From Pezicula radicicola (Eukaryota; Ascomycota; Leotiomycetes; Helotiales; Dermateaceae): a DNA stretch of 64,000 nucleotides. Of the stretch, positions 1-12,090 are shown piece by piece. The notes beneath the pieces were generated by a model, which worked only from the letters and a program-made list of their open reading frames with translations, did not search any database and was not told the origin of the DNA. The translations under genes and the position numbers were made by a program. The stretch is from assembly GCA_003008705.1 (NCBI GenBank), contig PDUO01000086.1, forward strand, positions 4,014 to 68,013, written 5' to 3'. The stretch's first letter is position 1; every line of letters begins with the position of its first letter.

Positions 1-112
1 TAGTTTTTAGTATTATACTATAAATTACTTAGTAAAAACTAGTACTATACTAATTCTTAGTAGTTTTTAATATTATACTAGAAATTACTTAGTAAAAACT
101 AATATTCTATAT
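1..112. repeat. 60-bp tandem repeat, two degenerate copies
   Basis: Positions 1-60 and 61 to about 112 are two copies of the same AT-rich unit, both starting TAGTTTTTA and both containing AATTACTTAGTAAAAACTA, with a few point differences. The unit sits at the very left edge and may continue outside the window. The surrounding 1-330 is almost pure A/T with no open frame, as expected for RIP-mutated repeat DNA. Confidence 0.8.
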
Positions 113-1367
113 TTATATATAAGAATAGAAGCTACTTAAATTCCCTTTTATATTATACTTATTTAATATATATACTCTCTTTAGAGATACCTTTATTAGT
201 ATAGAGACCGATTACTTATAGAGCTATAGTTATAGTTTCTTAAATATTAAAAGAGTATATAATATTTATTTCTATTAAAATATAACTAGTAAGTTTATAA
301 ATTTCTATCCTGAATTGAACGGCTAAGAATTCGGCGCCGAGCTTAAGTCTTTTCTCTAATTCAAGTTATAACGATTTTATGTATAGGATGGTTCGTTTAA
401 GAAGTTTAGAGTAGGATGGATGCTGTACTACGAGGTATAAAAGGGACGGATTTGTTGTCCCCTTAGATGGTTTAAATCTTGTAATTTCTGTCTTCCTGTT
501 AATACTTTTAATATAGTCGACCATTTTCTAGGGAATTTAGGACTTACGATCGAAATCAGTAGTGTCTGTAATCAGAATTGTCCCTACATTTTGGATCCCT
601 TCTAGAGCATTAGTCGCTTTTGTCATGGTGTTTGATGATTGTAAAATTGTAAAATGACTTTTATTTAAACAGTAGAATCAGAATCAGATCGACGAGCAAA
701 TTATAGCTCATTCCTTACAGGTTACAGAAACCCCCAAAATGGTGTGAGAGTCGGAGGACAAAAATTCGATTCTGAGAGTGGTAAAGTACAGCTCAGGTTA
801 GAAACTTCATAGCCTTGCAGAAGTCGATGGGGTCCCCGACACTCAATTCCAGCCTCGAGCGTGCTTAAGATGCGTCGGGGGAGCTTACCGACGCCAAGGT
901 TATACCTACTGGTACCAATCAACCAAGACCTTGCAAGGTGTGTCGTTTACGGAGTTTTTTTTGCGAAAAGGATTCCAAAATGGGGTCCAATCGAGATGTC
1001 CTCGGCAATTTTCTTGGCCAAATAGGGGTAAGTAATCGGGGGAGTCTCCGAGGAGCACTCCCCAAAAGAAATCTAAACTAGTTTTGACGACAACGCGCAC
1101 CTTCATGAGAATAACCTGGGGCAAACTGCACATGGGGCCCCGGACTCACCTGATGATGATAATCACTTTTTGATACTGGGGAGGCGCACTAAGGCCGTAC
1201 TTGTTTTCCGCCCCCTCTCCCAGATGGAGACGTTCAACAAGAACACTGACACCTTTGTCAACTCGCCGATAATCTATATAATGGACCAAGAAACCATCCA
1301 ATTTCATGCATCATTCTCTGAAAATCTCTAAAACCAGCAATACTCTCTCTAGAATTCGCTGCCCATC
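113..1367. other. Intergenic region, no gene seen
   Basis: The first 220 bases are very AT-rich; from about 330 onward base composition is ordinary. The longest open frames (minus strand, 722-1133) lack a convincing ATG or any recognisable domain. The right end is the promoter of the sugar transporter, with a TATA-like TATATAA at 1275-1281, 87 bases upstream of the ATG. Confidence 0.6.
1275..1281 (+). promoter_or_regulatory. TATA-like box of the sugar transporter gene
   Basis: TATATAA lies 87 bases upstream of the ATG at 1368, at a distance common for fungal genes with short leaders. Confidence 0.5.
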
Positions 1368-3028
1368 ATGTTCAACATCAATTTTCGAGAAAATAAGTGG
1401 GGGATCTTCTTTTGTGGTATCTCGACCCTCGGAGCACTGTGCTATGGGTATGATCAGATATACTATACTGGAGTCCTCGGGATGAGGGCCTTCATAGATG
1501 ATTATGGAACGACTGCAGACTCAGCAACAGGGAAAACTGCATTAACGACAAGTTTCCTTTCCCTCACAGCGTCCATCATATATGTTGGCGAACTTCTGGG
1601 TGCACTTCTCGCTGCTCCTATCAACGACCACTTCGGCAGAAAAGCGGTATTCTTCTGCGCATCTGGTTGTATAATTGCTGGCGCAGTTGTCCAGTTAGCC
1701 GACAATGGTAGCGAGGGACTCATTGTTTTTGGTCGAATCCTAGTAGGTACCCAACTTCTCGGAGCAGAACGGCCCTTTAGAGCCGATTTCTCATTGCTCC
1801 TAAATCATGTTTAAGTTATTCTCAATATATCTAGCACAAATGTATTGACTCCAAGTTTCTGAGTGTAGATCGGACTTGGGATTGGGCAGTTTACCGTTAC
1901 CTGCATCTTGTACATCGGAGAAGTAGCACCACAAGCCATTCGAGGTCCAGCGTTGATGATGTTTCAATTCATGCAATCTTGTTCCCAGCTTGTAGGTTCT
2001 GGTATCACTCAAGGGACGGAAGCTATCGGATCCACAGCTTCCTTTCGAATTCCAATGGGCCTTCTTATTCTACTCCCTCTCTGCATGATTCTCGCGCTTC
2101 CTTTCATGCCAGAGTCGCAGAGTCGCCGGCATGGTACATGCGAAAAGATCGGACGGAAGGGGCGGAAGCAGCACTTCGAAAAATAAACAAAAGTACCCCT
2201 CAATACGACCCAGCTGAGGACCTGGAAGCTTTGAACGAAGCTGTTAGAACGGAAAGAGAGAACGAAGAAGGATCAACGTGGTCATCGCTCCTACGTGATC
2301 CGATCGAGCGACGTAAATTGATTTTCGCCTGTGGGGCTATGGTGGCACAACAGATTAACGGAATTCAGTTTTTCTACTCATACGGAGTAGTCTTCGCTCA
2401 GAGCATTGGCATAAAACAACCTTTTACGATCTCCCTAATAACAAACGTCTTGCAAGTCGTCGCTGTATTCGTATCCGTTCTGTTGGGGAACAAAGTTCCA
2501 AAACGAACCAACCTTTTGGTTACAATAATCATGATGTTCTGTGTATTTCTTGTAATCGGTAGTCTCGGGACGTACAAGGTCCTTTCAAATGGTTTTAGTA
2601 CAACGATCGTTGTCTTTTCGTATGTCGTCATCTGTGCTTTCAACTTCGGTCTCGGCTCATTGGCGTTCAATATCGCTGGAGAGATGTCTTCGGGACGGAA
2701 CAGAAATAAGATAATGTCTTGCGCAATTGTCTGTTTCTTTTTCACCGTCTGGGTTATTTCATTTACCTCGCCATATATCTACTACTCTGCGAACCTTGGA
2801 CCAATGCTTGCATTCGTGTATACAGGATCGACTTGTATTACACTCGCATATATCTGGTTCTGCGTTGGAGAGACTACTGGCCGCTCAAATCTCGAGATTG
2901 AGCTATTCTTTCAGGAACAAATTCCAGTCCGTCAATGGAGGAAGCACCGATTTGACCACAATGAAGTGTCTGCCGATATCGAAGAAGAGAAGGTGGCACA
3001 TGCGACTGTGGAGAACAGAGTATCATAA
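1368..3028 (+). pseudogene. MFS sugar transporter, frameshifted by an 8-bp tandem duplication
   Basis: This is a 12-TM major facilitator sugar porter that would import hexoses or related sugars across the plasma membrane. Exon 1 is 1368-1742, followed by a 126-bp intron (GTAGGT..TGTAG) and exon 2 from 1869; the junction restores the family motif GRILIGLGIGQ. The N-terminal GYDQIYYTGVLGM matches TM1 of hexose transporters. At 2111-2126 the octamer AGAGTCGC occurs twice in tandem. It falls inside the conserved PESPxW motif and shifts the frame by two, so translation stops about 24 codons later at 2186. With one copy removed the gene would be 508 codons with no other lesion seen. No intron can absorb eight bases, so this is a fresh pseudogene or a sequence error. 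It is convergent with the Zn2Cys6 gene at 3225-5253, a plausible former regulator. Confidence 0.85.
2111..2126 (+). repeat. 8-bp exact tandem duplication (AGAGTCGC x2)
   Basis: Two adjacent exact copies at 2111-2118 and 2119-2126. One copy gives the expected transporter motif and keeps the frame; two break it. This is typical of a replication-slippage insertion. Confidence 0.9.
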
Positions 3029-3224
3029 GAAGAGATAATTTAGCATGAATTTGAGTCTTATTTGGCAGAGTTGCCGGTGTTAGCTGAGAATTCTGGTTGA
3101 ACGTCGTACCCGTCGAGGTTTGGTTGTGGTTATTGCAGCAGCTTAGAATTGAGATCTTTGCCAAATGAAATAAATATCGTCAATGCGACCATGGAGAATT
3201 TGGCGCCCAGTTCATTTTGATCCT

Positions 3225-5253
3225 TCAGAGCAAAGTGTTTTCGGGACTTATTGCACTCCCCTGCGGAGTTCCCAAAGTGAAGTTGTGGCGCATATTTCTC
3301 AAGATATCTAATGTTCGCTCCGTACTAAGAGAAACAAAAGGTACTCGGGATAGAACCAGCTCCGCGGAATCTAGAAGATAGTCTATCTCTCCAAGGTCCC
3401 GAAACATCGGGGTCAGAGCAGGTACTGTTTGGATTTGCAACAAAACGGCATACGCGCCTACAAGTAATTGCAATTCGCACCAACTATTGTACGGACTAGG
3501 TTCGTGAGATAAGAAATCTGCATGCTGCGACAGGATGACGAGGCCAGCATTTTCTATGCAATTTCGACAAGAATCCAGCACCCAGGGTGCGAATCCCTGT
3601 CCAGAACCCGGTGTGCGAGCAAACTGTTCCATATCTTCATAGACCACAAAGTAAAGAACAACGCGGCTGAGCATAAAGTTATAGGCATAATATCGCAATG
3701 ATATCTCTTGCTATCAAGACATGCTTAGTAGAGTCTGGAAGTTGTATGCATCGAAACTTACAAGTCTCTTTGGTACGGGTCTTGAAGAAAGATTGAAGCT
3801 TGCGATATTGCGAGCGAATTGCATATGGAGAGGTAACGCCTGATACCAGGTATTTAGCTCCAGAGAAATCCCAGAAATGATAGGACCAGCGTCGTGGGGA
3901 TGAATGTATGCTTCATTGACAGTGTAAAGAGTGCTGAGTATCCTGTTGAGGCACACACGAAGAGAGAGCTCACACCGCATGAAGTACTCAAGCGTAGAAG
4001 CTGTGGGATGATTTAGGGACTTGAGTGGAACAAAACAACTGTTCTGAGTAGTGGTAATTGCAGAGGCCCTTGATAAATCGTTTGCTGCTGGCACTCCATC
4101 TACTTCTGTCAATATATCACTGCCCGAGGATTAGCATTTCATGATCTTCGTAGTCTTGTTGATTCCTTACCTTTCCAATAAGAAATACAACCTATTGAAA
4201 ACCCTTTTCTGTTGACCAAGAGATCTAGTGGCATGTTAGTTCTCCTCTGTATTAACTCTTGGCAAAACTCACACATCTCCTATTCTGTTCTTTGTAAGTC
4301 TTGAAATAGCGGGCTCGATGGCCTGCAACATGCCCAGCGCGTGGAATGGACGAGCAAAGAAATAAAGCAGCATCTGCGAGTAAAATAATGTTAACGATAT
4401 GACATATTCATCCGTCCCTGAATGGACTTTCTAGAAATTCTGTAGAGCAATCTTGAAGCAAGCCTCGGACACCAACTTAGATCCGCTTCCAGGAATGCCG
4501 GAAGTGATGCTAGCTGCAAGACTGTACACAAGCAGTTCTTCAATTGAACGCGTCTGTAGATTGATTTTGGTTTCTTGAATATTCCGTACGTCATACAAAG
4601 GCCGTAGAATATGATTTTCCGAGAAATGTGGTGAAATATTGAACAAATCCACAAAAGATACAGGTAGACTAGAGAAATCACCATAGAGCATCTCAATAGA
4701 ATGTATCATAGCTAAGAGCTCACACTCATTAGTGAGGCATTGCCCATAGTCGGGTCCATCAAATGCATGTCTTGACGATCGGTGACTCTCAAAAACGTGA
4801 ATATTTCTATGTCCGGAATGGTCATCTTCACACGAAGCCTGGGCCAATATTGAAGTATTTTGTGCCCTGCTGCAGTATGAAAGTCAGGGATCCTTGAAGC
4901 GTTAATGTCAATTTGAATAGGGTTTTGGACTTGGCCACCAGATGTCCCTGAGTGGTCCAATTTTTCTTCAAGGAGCCCGATCCTTGCTTCAGCTTGTGCC
5001 AGACGAGTCAGAACAGATGCATCTCTAGATTTCATTAATTTAACAATTCATTCGTCATCATGATACGTGCTTACGCCTCAAAATTTGTGGTTGTTGGTCT
5101 GTAGCTGCAAGCTATGCCCGACGTCTCACAGTGCGTGCAGGAAGGCCTTCGTCCATCGCATCTTGATTTTCGACGGCGACAAGTATCGCAGACAAGGTCT
5201 GTTTTGAGTCTCTTGTTATGATGGGAGTTGGGAATTGTATTATCAGAAGACAT
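3225..5253 (-). pseudogene. Zn2Cys6 transcription factor with one in-frame TAG
   Basis: This is a fungal binuclear-cluster DNA-binding regulator. The cluster has cysteines at residues 22, 25, 32, 39, 42 and 49 (C-x2-C-x6-C-x6-C-x2-C-x6-C), followed by a short coiled-coil-like stretch and a fungal-specific transcription factor middle region. I read six exons: 5253-5075, 5024-4777, 4711-4273, 4224-4171, 4119-3762 and 3710-3225. All have GT..AG borders and a total of 588 codons in phase. The start is the ATG at 5253, because upstream open frame lacks fungal-TF features. One codon, TAG at 4431-4433 (codon 236), interrupts exon 3; the frame continues in good coding sequence on both sides. A CAG-to-TAG transition would explain it. 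No GT donor lies close enough upstream to splice it out. If the stop is real, only a protein with the DNA-binding domain and no middle domain could be made. Confidence 0.75.
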
Positions 5254-6412
5254 TTGGGTGTAGAAGGATGTACGGGGAAAACATGGAGATGAGGTTGAGT
5301 GGAGTTGTAGACCAGGTGTGCATTTAGCGATACCCACGTGACTGGATAGAATTTCGGCGCCAGGGTTGCGACACATCAAATTTAGCGACCTAGCAATTCT
5401 AGCGACACTCAAGTAGAATCTCAAATCATGGGTTCTAGTAAAGGGAAAGAAACAACCGTAGAAACATGTAATGCCTAGTTGTTTTACAAAGAAAGAGTAC
5501 TTGAATAAATACAAATAGAGAGGAGACCTTAATTACCCTTGAGGCTGTATATTAGATAGCAACATGCAAGATTACATTAACGAAAAGTTCAAGGCGGCCA
5601 ATTAAATATCAAAATTTACGCTACTCCTATAATTCTTTTCATATATTATCTCGTTCAGTCATAATTTTATAGGTTTTACTAGTGACACTAATGTTCTTTG
5701 AGTATTAGTACAGTATAGAAATTGTAAGAACTTCGTCCTACGAAAATGTATTGGGGCCTTACAATATTGAATAAAAACGATTTATATCAATTTCAATGGA
5801 AGAATGAACGAGATAAAGGCAGAAATTAAAGAAATTGAATACAACGTATTCCGTAGAAGCTTGCTAAGTCATCGAACAATGTACGAATTCATAGATTCAA
5901 CTCCAGACCTCAACCTCGTGTAAAAGAGACATAAAAGGTCATCAAAGGATTCAAAGCAGGAAGACCTTCTCCCTTTCTAGCTCTATCCTGAATAACATCT
6001 TCCTCCTTGACATTCGTTTATAGAGGCCTTCTATAATTGAAAGGAATAGCTAGGCAAGAACATTCCACACTCGCATCTCTTTCAAAAATCCAATAGCTTT
6101 CCCAAAGCCAAGTAAAGCCCTTGAACCAGTCGTTCATTATCAAATCCCCACTCTTTTATCATTCCGCCAGAAGTACCCCGAACCTACCTAGCATCCATTC
6201 TTTAATACCCCCGGTGGCAGAACACTATATTAGACCCCCATCTCACCTCCCAATACCCTCTTCTTATCATCAACTTTCACAATCTTCAAATCACACTTCA
6301 AATCACACACTTCATATCCAAATTCAGAAGAACGCTCAAGAAAAGATCATTCAAAAGTCTCACAATTGCCGCCCAAAAGAGTTCGACGATCAAATCTCCA
6401 AACAACAACGAC
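5254..6412. other. Intergenic region between divergent genes
   Basis: This is AT-rich DNA with no supported gene. It must hold the promoters of the minus-strand regulator (ATG 5253) and the plus-strand acidic protein (ATG 6413). The stretch 6100-6412 is pyrimidine- and CA-rich, like a fungal 5' leader; an open frame there starts with TTG and overlaps the downstream gene in another frame, so it was not called. Confidence 0.5.
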
Positions 6413-8014
6413 ATGTCAGCATCCAGAAGAGAATCGATCGATCAAGTCAAGGAAGTGACAGAGAACAACTTCAACAGTCACACTTCCAAAAAGCAGTACC
6501 AACAAACAACCTCATTACAAACTCAAAAACAATCCGAAGGCTATTCCGCAAATCTTGAGTCCGGAACCAATACTACGGATCTCAACAACGACACTCAGAA
6601 TCAGGATCGAAATGCTTTACCAGTACCACCACGCTCGGTGACCAATACGAAAACTCGACATGTTGAATTTGCATCCAAATTTGCATCTGAAGAGGTGGAA
6701 GGAGACGAGAATTCTAGCAGTGATGAAGAATTGGAGGTTGAGGAATTGAGTGAGGAAGATCAGGGAGAGATTACGAAGACTAGGCGAGGTGCGGTTGTCT
6801 CGGATGATGAATATGAAGATGGAATCTACCAGCTGTCAGGGGACAGTTCCGCTGAAGACGATGAACCCGCAGATGATGAACCCGAAGGCGATGAATGCAT
6901 AGACAATGAAGTTGAAGATAATGAATTCGAAGACAATGACTCCAAAGACGGTGAACCGGGGCCGCAGTCGAGAGATGGTTCTGAAGAAAGTTTGGATATG
7001 CCTGCGACGAAGAAGTTGGATCCCGAATCTCGCTCCAGTATCTTGTGGATTCCCAGGCCTAGAAGGCTACGCAGGCTCACAAGAGAACCCAAAATATCTT
7101 CATTGCATGGAATCGCGCACAAAAAGATGGTTGGATTCGTAGCGCAATATGCTAACGAGATCTTGGGCGAAGAAATTGCCAACCAACTGAGAGCAGAGAC
7201 TGAAATCGAATACGAGGGAAGGACGTATGATACACAAAGCCACACACGTCAAGCTAAGGTACACTTTCTAGGGTTTCTTGTCCTAAGAAATATGAGTGCC
7301 GATAAAGCCGTGGTGTGGGTACCAAAGCTAGTCGGCCTTACCATTTCCTGGTCACAACAAAGCTATTCTTCTGAAGTGGCAACTGCATTCGCAGGCATAT
7401 TAAAAAATAGTTTACCTGAATGTCTAAGGAGATGGCTTTGTGTGAGCAGCAAAGTGATTGAGAAAATCTGTACAAATTGTACCACAATCGCCGCTTCAAT
7501 TGACGCTGCAAATTGCTCATCTGACGAAGACGAAGAATGGACAGTTTCAGAGACCCTTCTTTTGGGGATGGCTTGGGGCATGCTCCCAAATTGGACTTCG
7601 GTTGCAGAGTCAGTACTAAGATTGTAGCCCAATGATGGAGTTAATCTGCTAACATATACATGCAGTTATTTTCCTGATAGGGCGTTGACGGCGTCCCAAG
7701 GCCACTTCTACCGTAACTTAAGCCGCAGATTTCGGCTAGTTCAGGGGATAGATGGAAGACGTATGAAAGGTGTGGTAGAATCACTCAAAGAAATGCGAGG
7801 TTGGAAAGATGTAGAGGCAGAATATGCACGATACAGCATGCAAGACGACCCAGAGCCATATTATGAAAACATGGCCGATAAAAAGAAAGAGGAAGGAAAG
7901 GAAGACATACGCAGGAGACTTGAGGAAGATTTGGGTCATCATTTGACAGGGGAAGAAATGGCGATGATTGTGAGCCATCGTATTCAGGCAGGCCGTGCTA
8001 CGGATGAGAGCTGA
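6413..8014 (+). CDS. Acidic protein with a SANT/Myb-like domain
   Basis: The two exons, 6413-7608 and 7666-8014, are split by a 57-bp intron (GTCAGT..TGCAG, branch CTAAC) and give 514 codons in phase. Residues 1-90 are Gln/Ser/Thr-rich. About 95-190 is strongly acidic, with repeated D-[DN]-E-[PVF] units. After a basic patch there is a conserved-looking helical region. The segment from Trp376 (WTVSETLLLG) through the splice junction to HFYRNL resembles a SANT/Myb repeat: tryptophan start, a central NWTSVA and a third helix after YFPDR. That suggests chromatin or DNA binding in the nucleus. The C-terminus (about 460-514) is charged and probably coiled. I do not recognise a named orthologue. It lies head-to-tail upstream of the DNA polymerase delta gene. 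Confidence 0.75.
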
Positions 8015-8608
8015 TGGTTGGAATACGGTGGTAGGGAGAATGAGCTGCTGGTAGATGGCGATAGATGGTTTTTGTGATTCAGGCTTGGAAATAGAGATAC
8101 GGATTGGCTGCACTGTAGAAGATACCTATGAACTGAGAGTCTGCTATTGTCTCTCTTGAGTATTGGCTTATGTTTCCATTTGCTGAGGCTGATGCTGACG
8201 TTAGCGAGGAAGAGAAGGCCTTCTTCTTTTATCAGTGATTCTATGAGAGCCAGCACAACTAAGATCCAGCACCCCATTATTGAAGTCAGTATAGAGGTAG
8301 ATAAAGTTGTTGATAATGAGTTGTCGAAGAAGTTGACAAAGCTAAGGTAGGTAGGTATAGGAACCTTAAGAAGTCCGAGGTGCGACTCGCTAAAGGAAAG
8401 GGGGAAACAAAGGGTTGATTGCTAGTTATATCCACGTGATCAATCGCGTAAATGAGATCATCGCGTCGCCGCGTCCCCAAATCTTTTCATCTTCTGAGAC
8501 GCGTCAAATCCAATCCAGAGTCCCCTCCACCTCCCAAATGCAACATATCTCCACGCTTCAACATCAACATCAGCTACACAGCATCTGAAGCTGATACTAG
8601 TCTTCATC
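8015..8608. other. Intergenic region, POL3 promoter
   Basis: This is 594 bases between the SANT-like gene and the polymerase gene, with no supported gene. It contains ATCCACGTGATCAAT near 8430 (an E-box-like CACGTG) and an ACGCGTC near 8500. ACGCGT is the MluI cell-cycle box core known from yeast replication genes, so this one may regulate the downstream replicative polymerase; that role is inferred. Confidence 0.4.
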
Positions 8609-11600
8609 ATGACGACTGCACGTCTACCTCAGAAGCGCATTCTGGGAGAATCTACCAGCACCCGCCGCAACATTCCCTCTTCTCCTGCGTCGGCCAAAAA
8701 AAGGAAGCTCGAACCTTTCTCATCGCCCGCCGCACGTTTCAAGAGCTCACAGAATGGCCCCAAAGGAAAGGTGGGCTCGAGTCAGCCCAGTCACTTTGAA
8801 TCGGAGGTGCTGGAGAAGATGACACAGGACATGGCGGGTTTGAAGAGAAACAATTCCGAGAAGGATCAACAATGGGAGCGGCCGAGCTTGGATGACTTCA
8901 ATGCGGATACGGACAGTCTTTCTTTTCAATCAATTGAGGCCGAGGAAGGGACGCTGCCTGGTACCAAGGGAGCCACTGTGAAGCTGTTCGGGGTGACAGA
9001 GGTTTGTGATGGTGTTGCGCACCACAGGTGACTTTGTGCTAACGATCCAACCTGTAGACTGGGCATTCCGTGATGCTGCATGTCACCGACTTCCTCCATT
9101 ATCTATATATTGCAGCACCCGTTTCGTTTCTGAGAAGCGATTGTGATGGATACAAGACCTTCTTGGAGGCCCAGGTCGCTCAACACCAACCCGCCATTCA
9201 TTCCGTACAGATGGTGCTTCGGGAAAATCTCTACGGGTTCCAGGGGAACCAGCAGAGTCCATACTTAAAGATCACAGTCACGGACCCCAAGTACATCAAC
9301 AGAGTGCGGTCAGCGATAGAGAAAGGTGATGCAAACTGGAAGGGCATGTGGAAGGGTGTTGGAGATGGTGGTATCTTGACATTTGACCAGATAGAATTCG
9401 TTCTTCGGTTCATGGTTGACTGCAAGGTTCGTACGCTCTATCCATCTAAATATACATATTAACATAATCAGATTTCTGGCATGTCCTGGGTGGAAGCCCC
9501 ATCGAAGAAGTACAAGCTGCTGGAAAATTACGAGAAGCAATCGAATTGCCAGATTGAGGCTGTGATAGGGTACCGAGACTTAATCGCACATAAGCCGGAA
9601 GGAGAATGGGCGAAGATGGCACCGCTGAGAATCCTGTCATTTGATATCGAGTGCGCCGGTCGAAAGGGAGTTTTCCCTGAAGCAAATCAAGATCCCGTCA
9701 TTCAGATCGCCAACGTCGTTACACGCTATGGAGAGAAGAAGCCCTTTGTTCGAAATGTTTTCTGTCTGGACACTACAAGTCTGATTGTCAACACACAAAT
9801 TTTCGAATACGAACGAGAAGAGAAGATGCTCATAGAGTGGAGAAACTTCCTGGAAAAAGTCGACCCGGATGTTATTATTGGCTACAATATTTGCAATTTT
9901 GATTTCCCATACCTTCTTGATCGGGCGAAGCACCTTAAAGTCCACGGCTTTGATCGATGGACTCGCCTAAACAACATGGTTTCGGCGTCAAAGGAAACCC
10001 ATTTTTCTAGCAAGCAGATGGGTAATCGTGATACAAAAGCTACAAACACGAATGGCCGCCTACAGTTGGACTTGTTACAACTTGTACAGAGAGATCACCA
10101 ACTGCGAAGTTATACTCTCAACTCTGTATCTGCTCAATTTCTTGGAGAACAGAAAGAAGATGTCCATCACACAATGATCACTGAACTTTTTAACGGAACA
10201 CCTGAGTCTCGACGAAGACTGGCAGTTTACTGTCTAAAAGATGCATACCTTCCGCAGAGGCTAATGGACAAGCTATCTTGTCTCGAAAATTACACGGAAA
10301 TGGCGAGAGTTACTGGGGTTCCCTTCAACTATCTATTATCTCGTGGTCAACAAGTGAAATTCGTCAGTCAACTCTTCCGGAAAGCCCTTGAGCAAAAACT
10401 TGTGATTCCAAATTCCAAATCCGACGGTTCAGATGAACAGTACGAAGGTGCCACAGTTATCGAACCGACAAGAGGATATTACGATGTACCTATCGCAACT
10501 CTCGATTTCGCGTCCTTGTATCCTAGTATTATCCAAGCTCACAATCTTTGTTACACTACACTTCTTAACAAGAACGCCGTAGAGAAGCTCAAGCTCATAA
10601 AGGACGAGGATTATATTGTCACCCCAACTGGTGATATGTTTTGTACAGTCAAAAAGCGGAAAGGACTCTTAGCACAGATTCTTGAGGAATTGCTTTCGGC
10701 AAGAAAACAAGCAAAGCGGGAGTTGGCTGTCGAGACTGATCCATTCAAAAAGGCTGTGTTGAACGGTCGGCAACTGGCTTTGAAGATTAGCGCCAACAGT
10801 GTTTACGGTTTGACAGGTGCGACGGTTGGGAAGTTGCCATGTCTTCAGATTGCTAGTAGTACCACTGCTTATGGACGGCAAATGATTGAGAAAACTAAAG
10901 GAGAGGTGGAAGCCAAGTATAGCATCGCGAATGGCTATACTCACGATGCGCAGGTCATCTACGGTGATACCGATTCAGTCATGGTGAAGTTTGGCACAAA
11001 AGACTTGGCAGAGACCATGAAGCTCGGGGAAGAAGCAGCACAGTATGTGTCTTCGAAGTTTGTTAAGCCTATCAAACTGGAGTTCGAGAAGGTTTACTTC
11101 CCATATCTTTTGATCAACAAGAAACGTTATGCTGGTCTATACTGGACGAATCCCGAAAAGTATGACAAGATGGATACCAAAGGTATCGAGACGGTGCGAC
11201 GAGATAATTGCCGGCTAGTTCAGAATGTCATCGAGACTGTCTTGCGAATGATCTTGATTGATCAGGATGTGCAAGGTGCTCAAGAGTATGTCTTATCTTT
11301 CATTTTCAATTCTCCTTCCACTTCATGATAATGATTAACAGAACCTAGTTACGTCAAAGATACCATCTCCGATCTCCTTCAAAACAAAATAGATATGTCC
11401 AAGCTCGTCATCACCAAAGCCCTAGCCAAAGCTGATTACGCCGCCAAACAAGCCCACGTTGAGTTAGCTGAACGCATGAGGAAACGAGATGCCGGGTCTG
11501 CCCCAGCACTTGGTGATCGTGTCGCCTACGTTATCATCAAAGGTTCAGCTGGCGCAAAGAATTTTGAACGGTCTGAAGACCCAATCTTCGTACTCGAGAA

Positions 11601-12090
11601 CAATGTCCCCATCGACACAAAGTATTACCTTGACAACCAGCTTGCCAAACCTCTCGGTCGTATATTCGAGCCCATCCTTGGCGAGACAAAGGCCAAGTCC
11701 TTGCTCACCGGAGCTCACACACGTGCCATCTCAGTTGCAGCACCTTCGATCGGAGGCCTTATGAAGTTCACAAAGAAAACGCAGACGTGCATGGGCTGCA
11801 AGAAACCACTAGTCGGGAAAGAAGAGAGTGATGGTGCTGTCTGCTCAGACTGTGCGCCTCGCGTCGGTGAGCTCTATCAGAAAACACTCAACAAGGTCTC
11901 TGATCTTGAAGTCCGCTTTGGCAGACTTTGGACTCAATGTCAACGATGTCAGGGTAGTATGCACTGTGAAGTTATTTGTAGTAGTAAGGATTGTCCTATC
12001 TTCTATATGCGCATGAAGGCGAAGAAGGATGTCGAGGATGCTGGGAAGGAACTAGTAAGATTTGATCACGATGCTGCTGCTGCTTGGTAG
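8609..12090 (+). CDS. POL3: DNA polymerase delta catalytic subunit
   Basis: This is the family B replicative polymerase that copies the lagging strand and proofreads with a 3'-5' exonuclease. The exons are 8609-9001, 9058-9426, 9472-11285 and 11349-12090, giving 1105 residues (budding yeast Pol3 is about 1100). Visible motifs are Exo I FDIEC (Asp312), Exo [13 protein letters not shown] (Asp398), Exo [12 protein letters not shown] (Asp510), Pol [10 protein letters not shown] (Asp598), Pol [10 protein letters not shown] (about 690-700) and Pol C YGDTDS (Asp752, Asp754). The C-terminus has the two cysteine modules of the family: CMGC..CSDC, and CQRC..C..C, which binds the iron-sulfur cluster and accessory subunits. 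All catalytic acids are present. The last intron (GTATGT..CCTAG, 63 bp) was chosen because only that acceptor restores the [15 protein letters not shown] stretch. The N-terminus is short, basic and poorly conserved. Confidence 0.97.

Noticed and set aside
6121..6558. 145-codon open frame before the SANT-like gene
   Set aside because: TTG start, CA/CT-rich leader composition, and it overlaps the real ATG in a different frame.
11286..11348. Shorter final intron in POL3 ending at 11341
   Set aside because: It puts a TAG in frame; the acceptor at 11348 restores conserved sequence and a total divisible by three.
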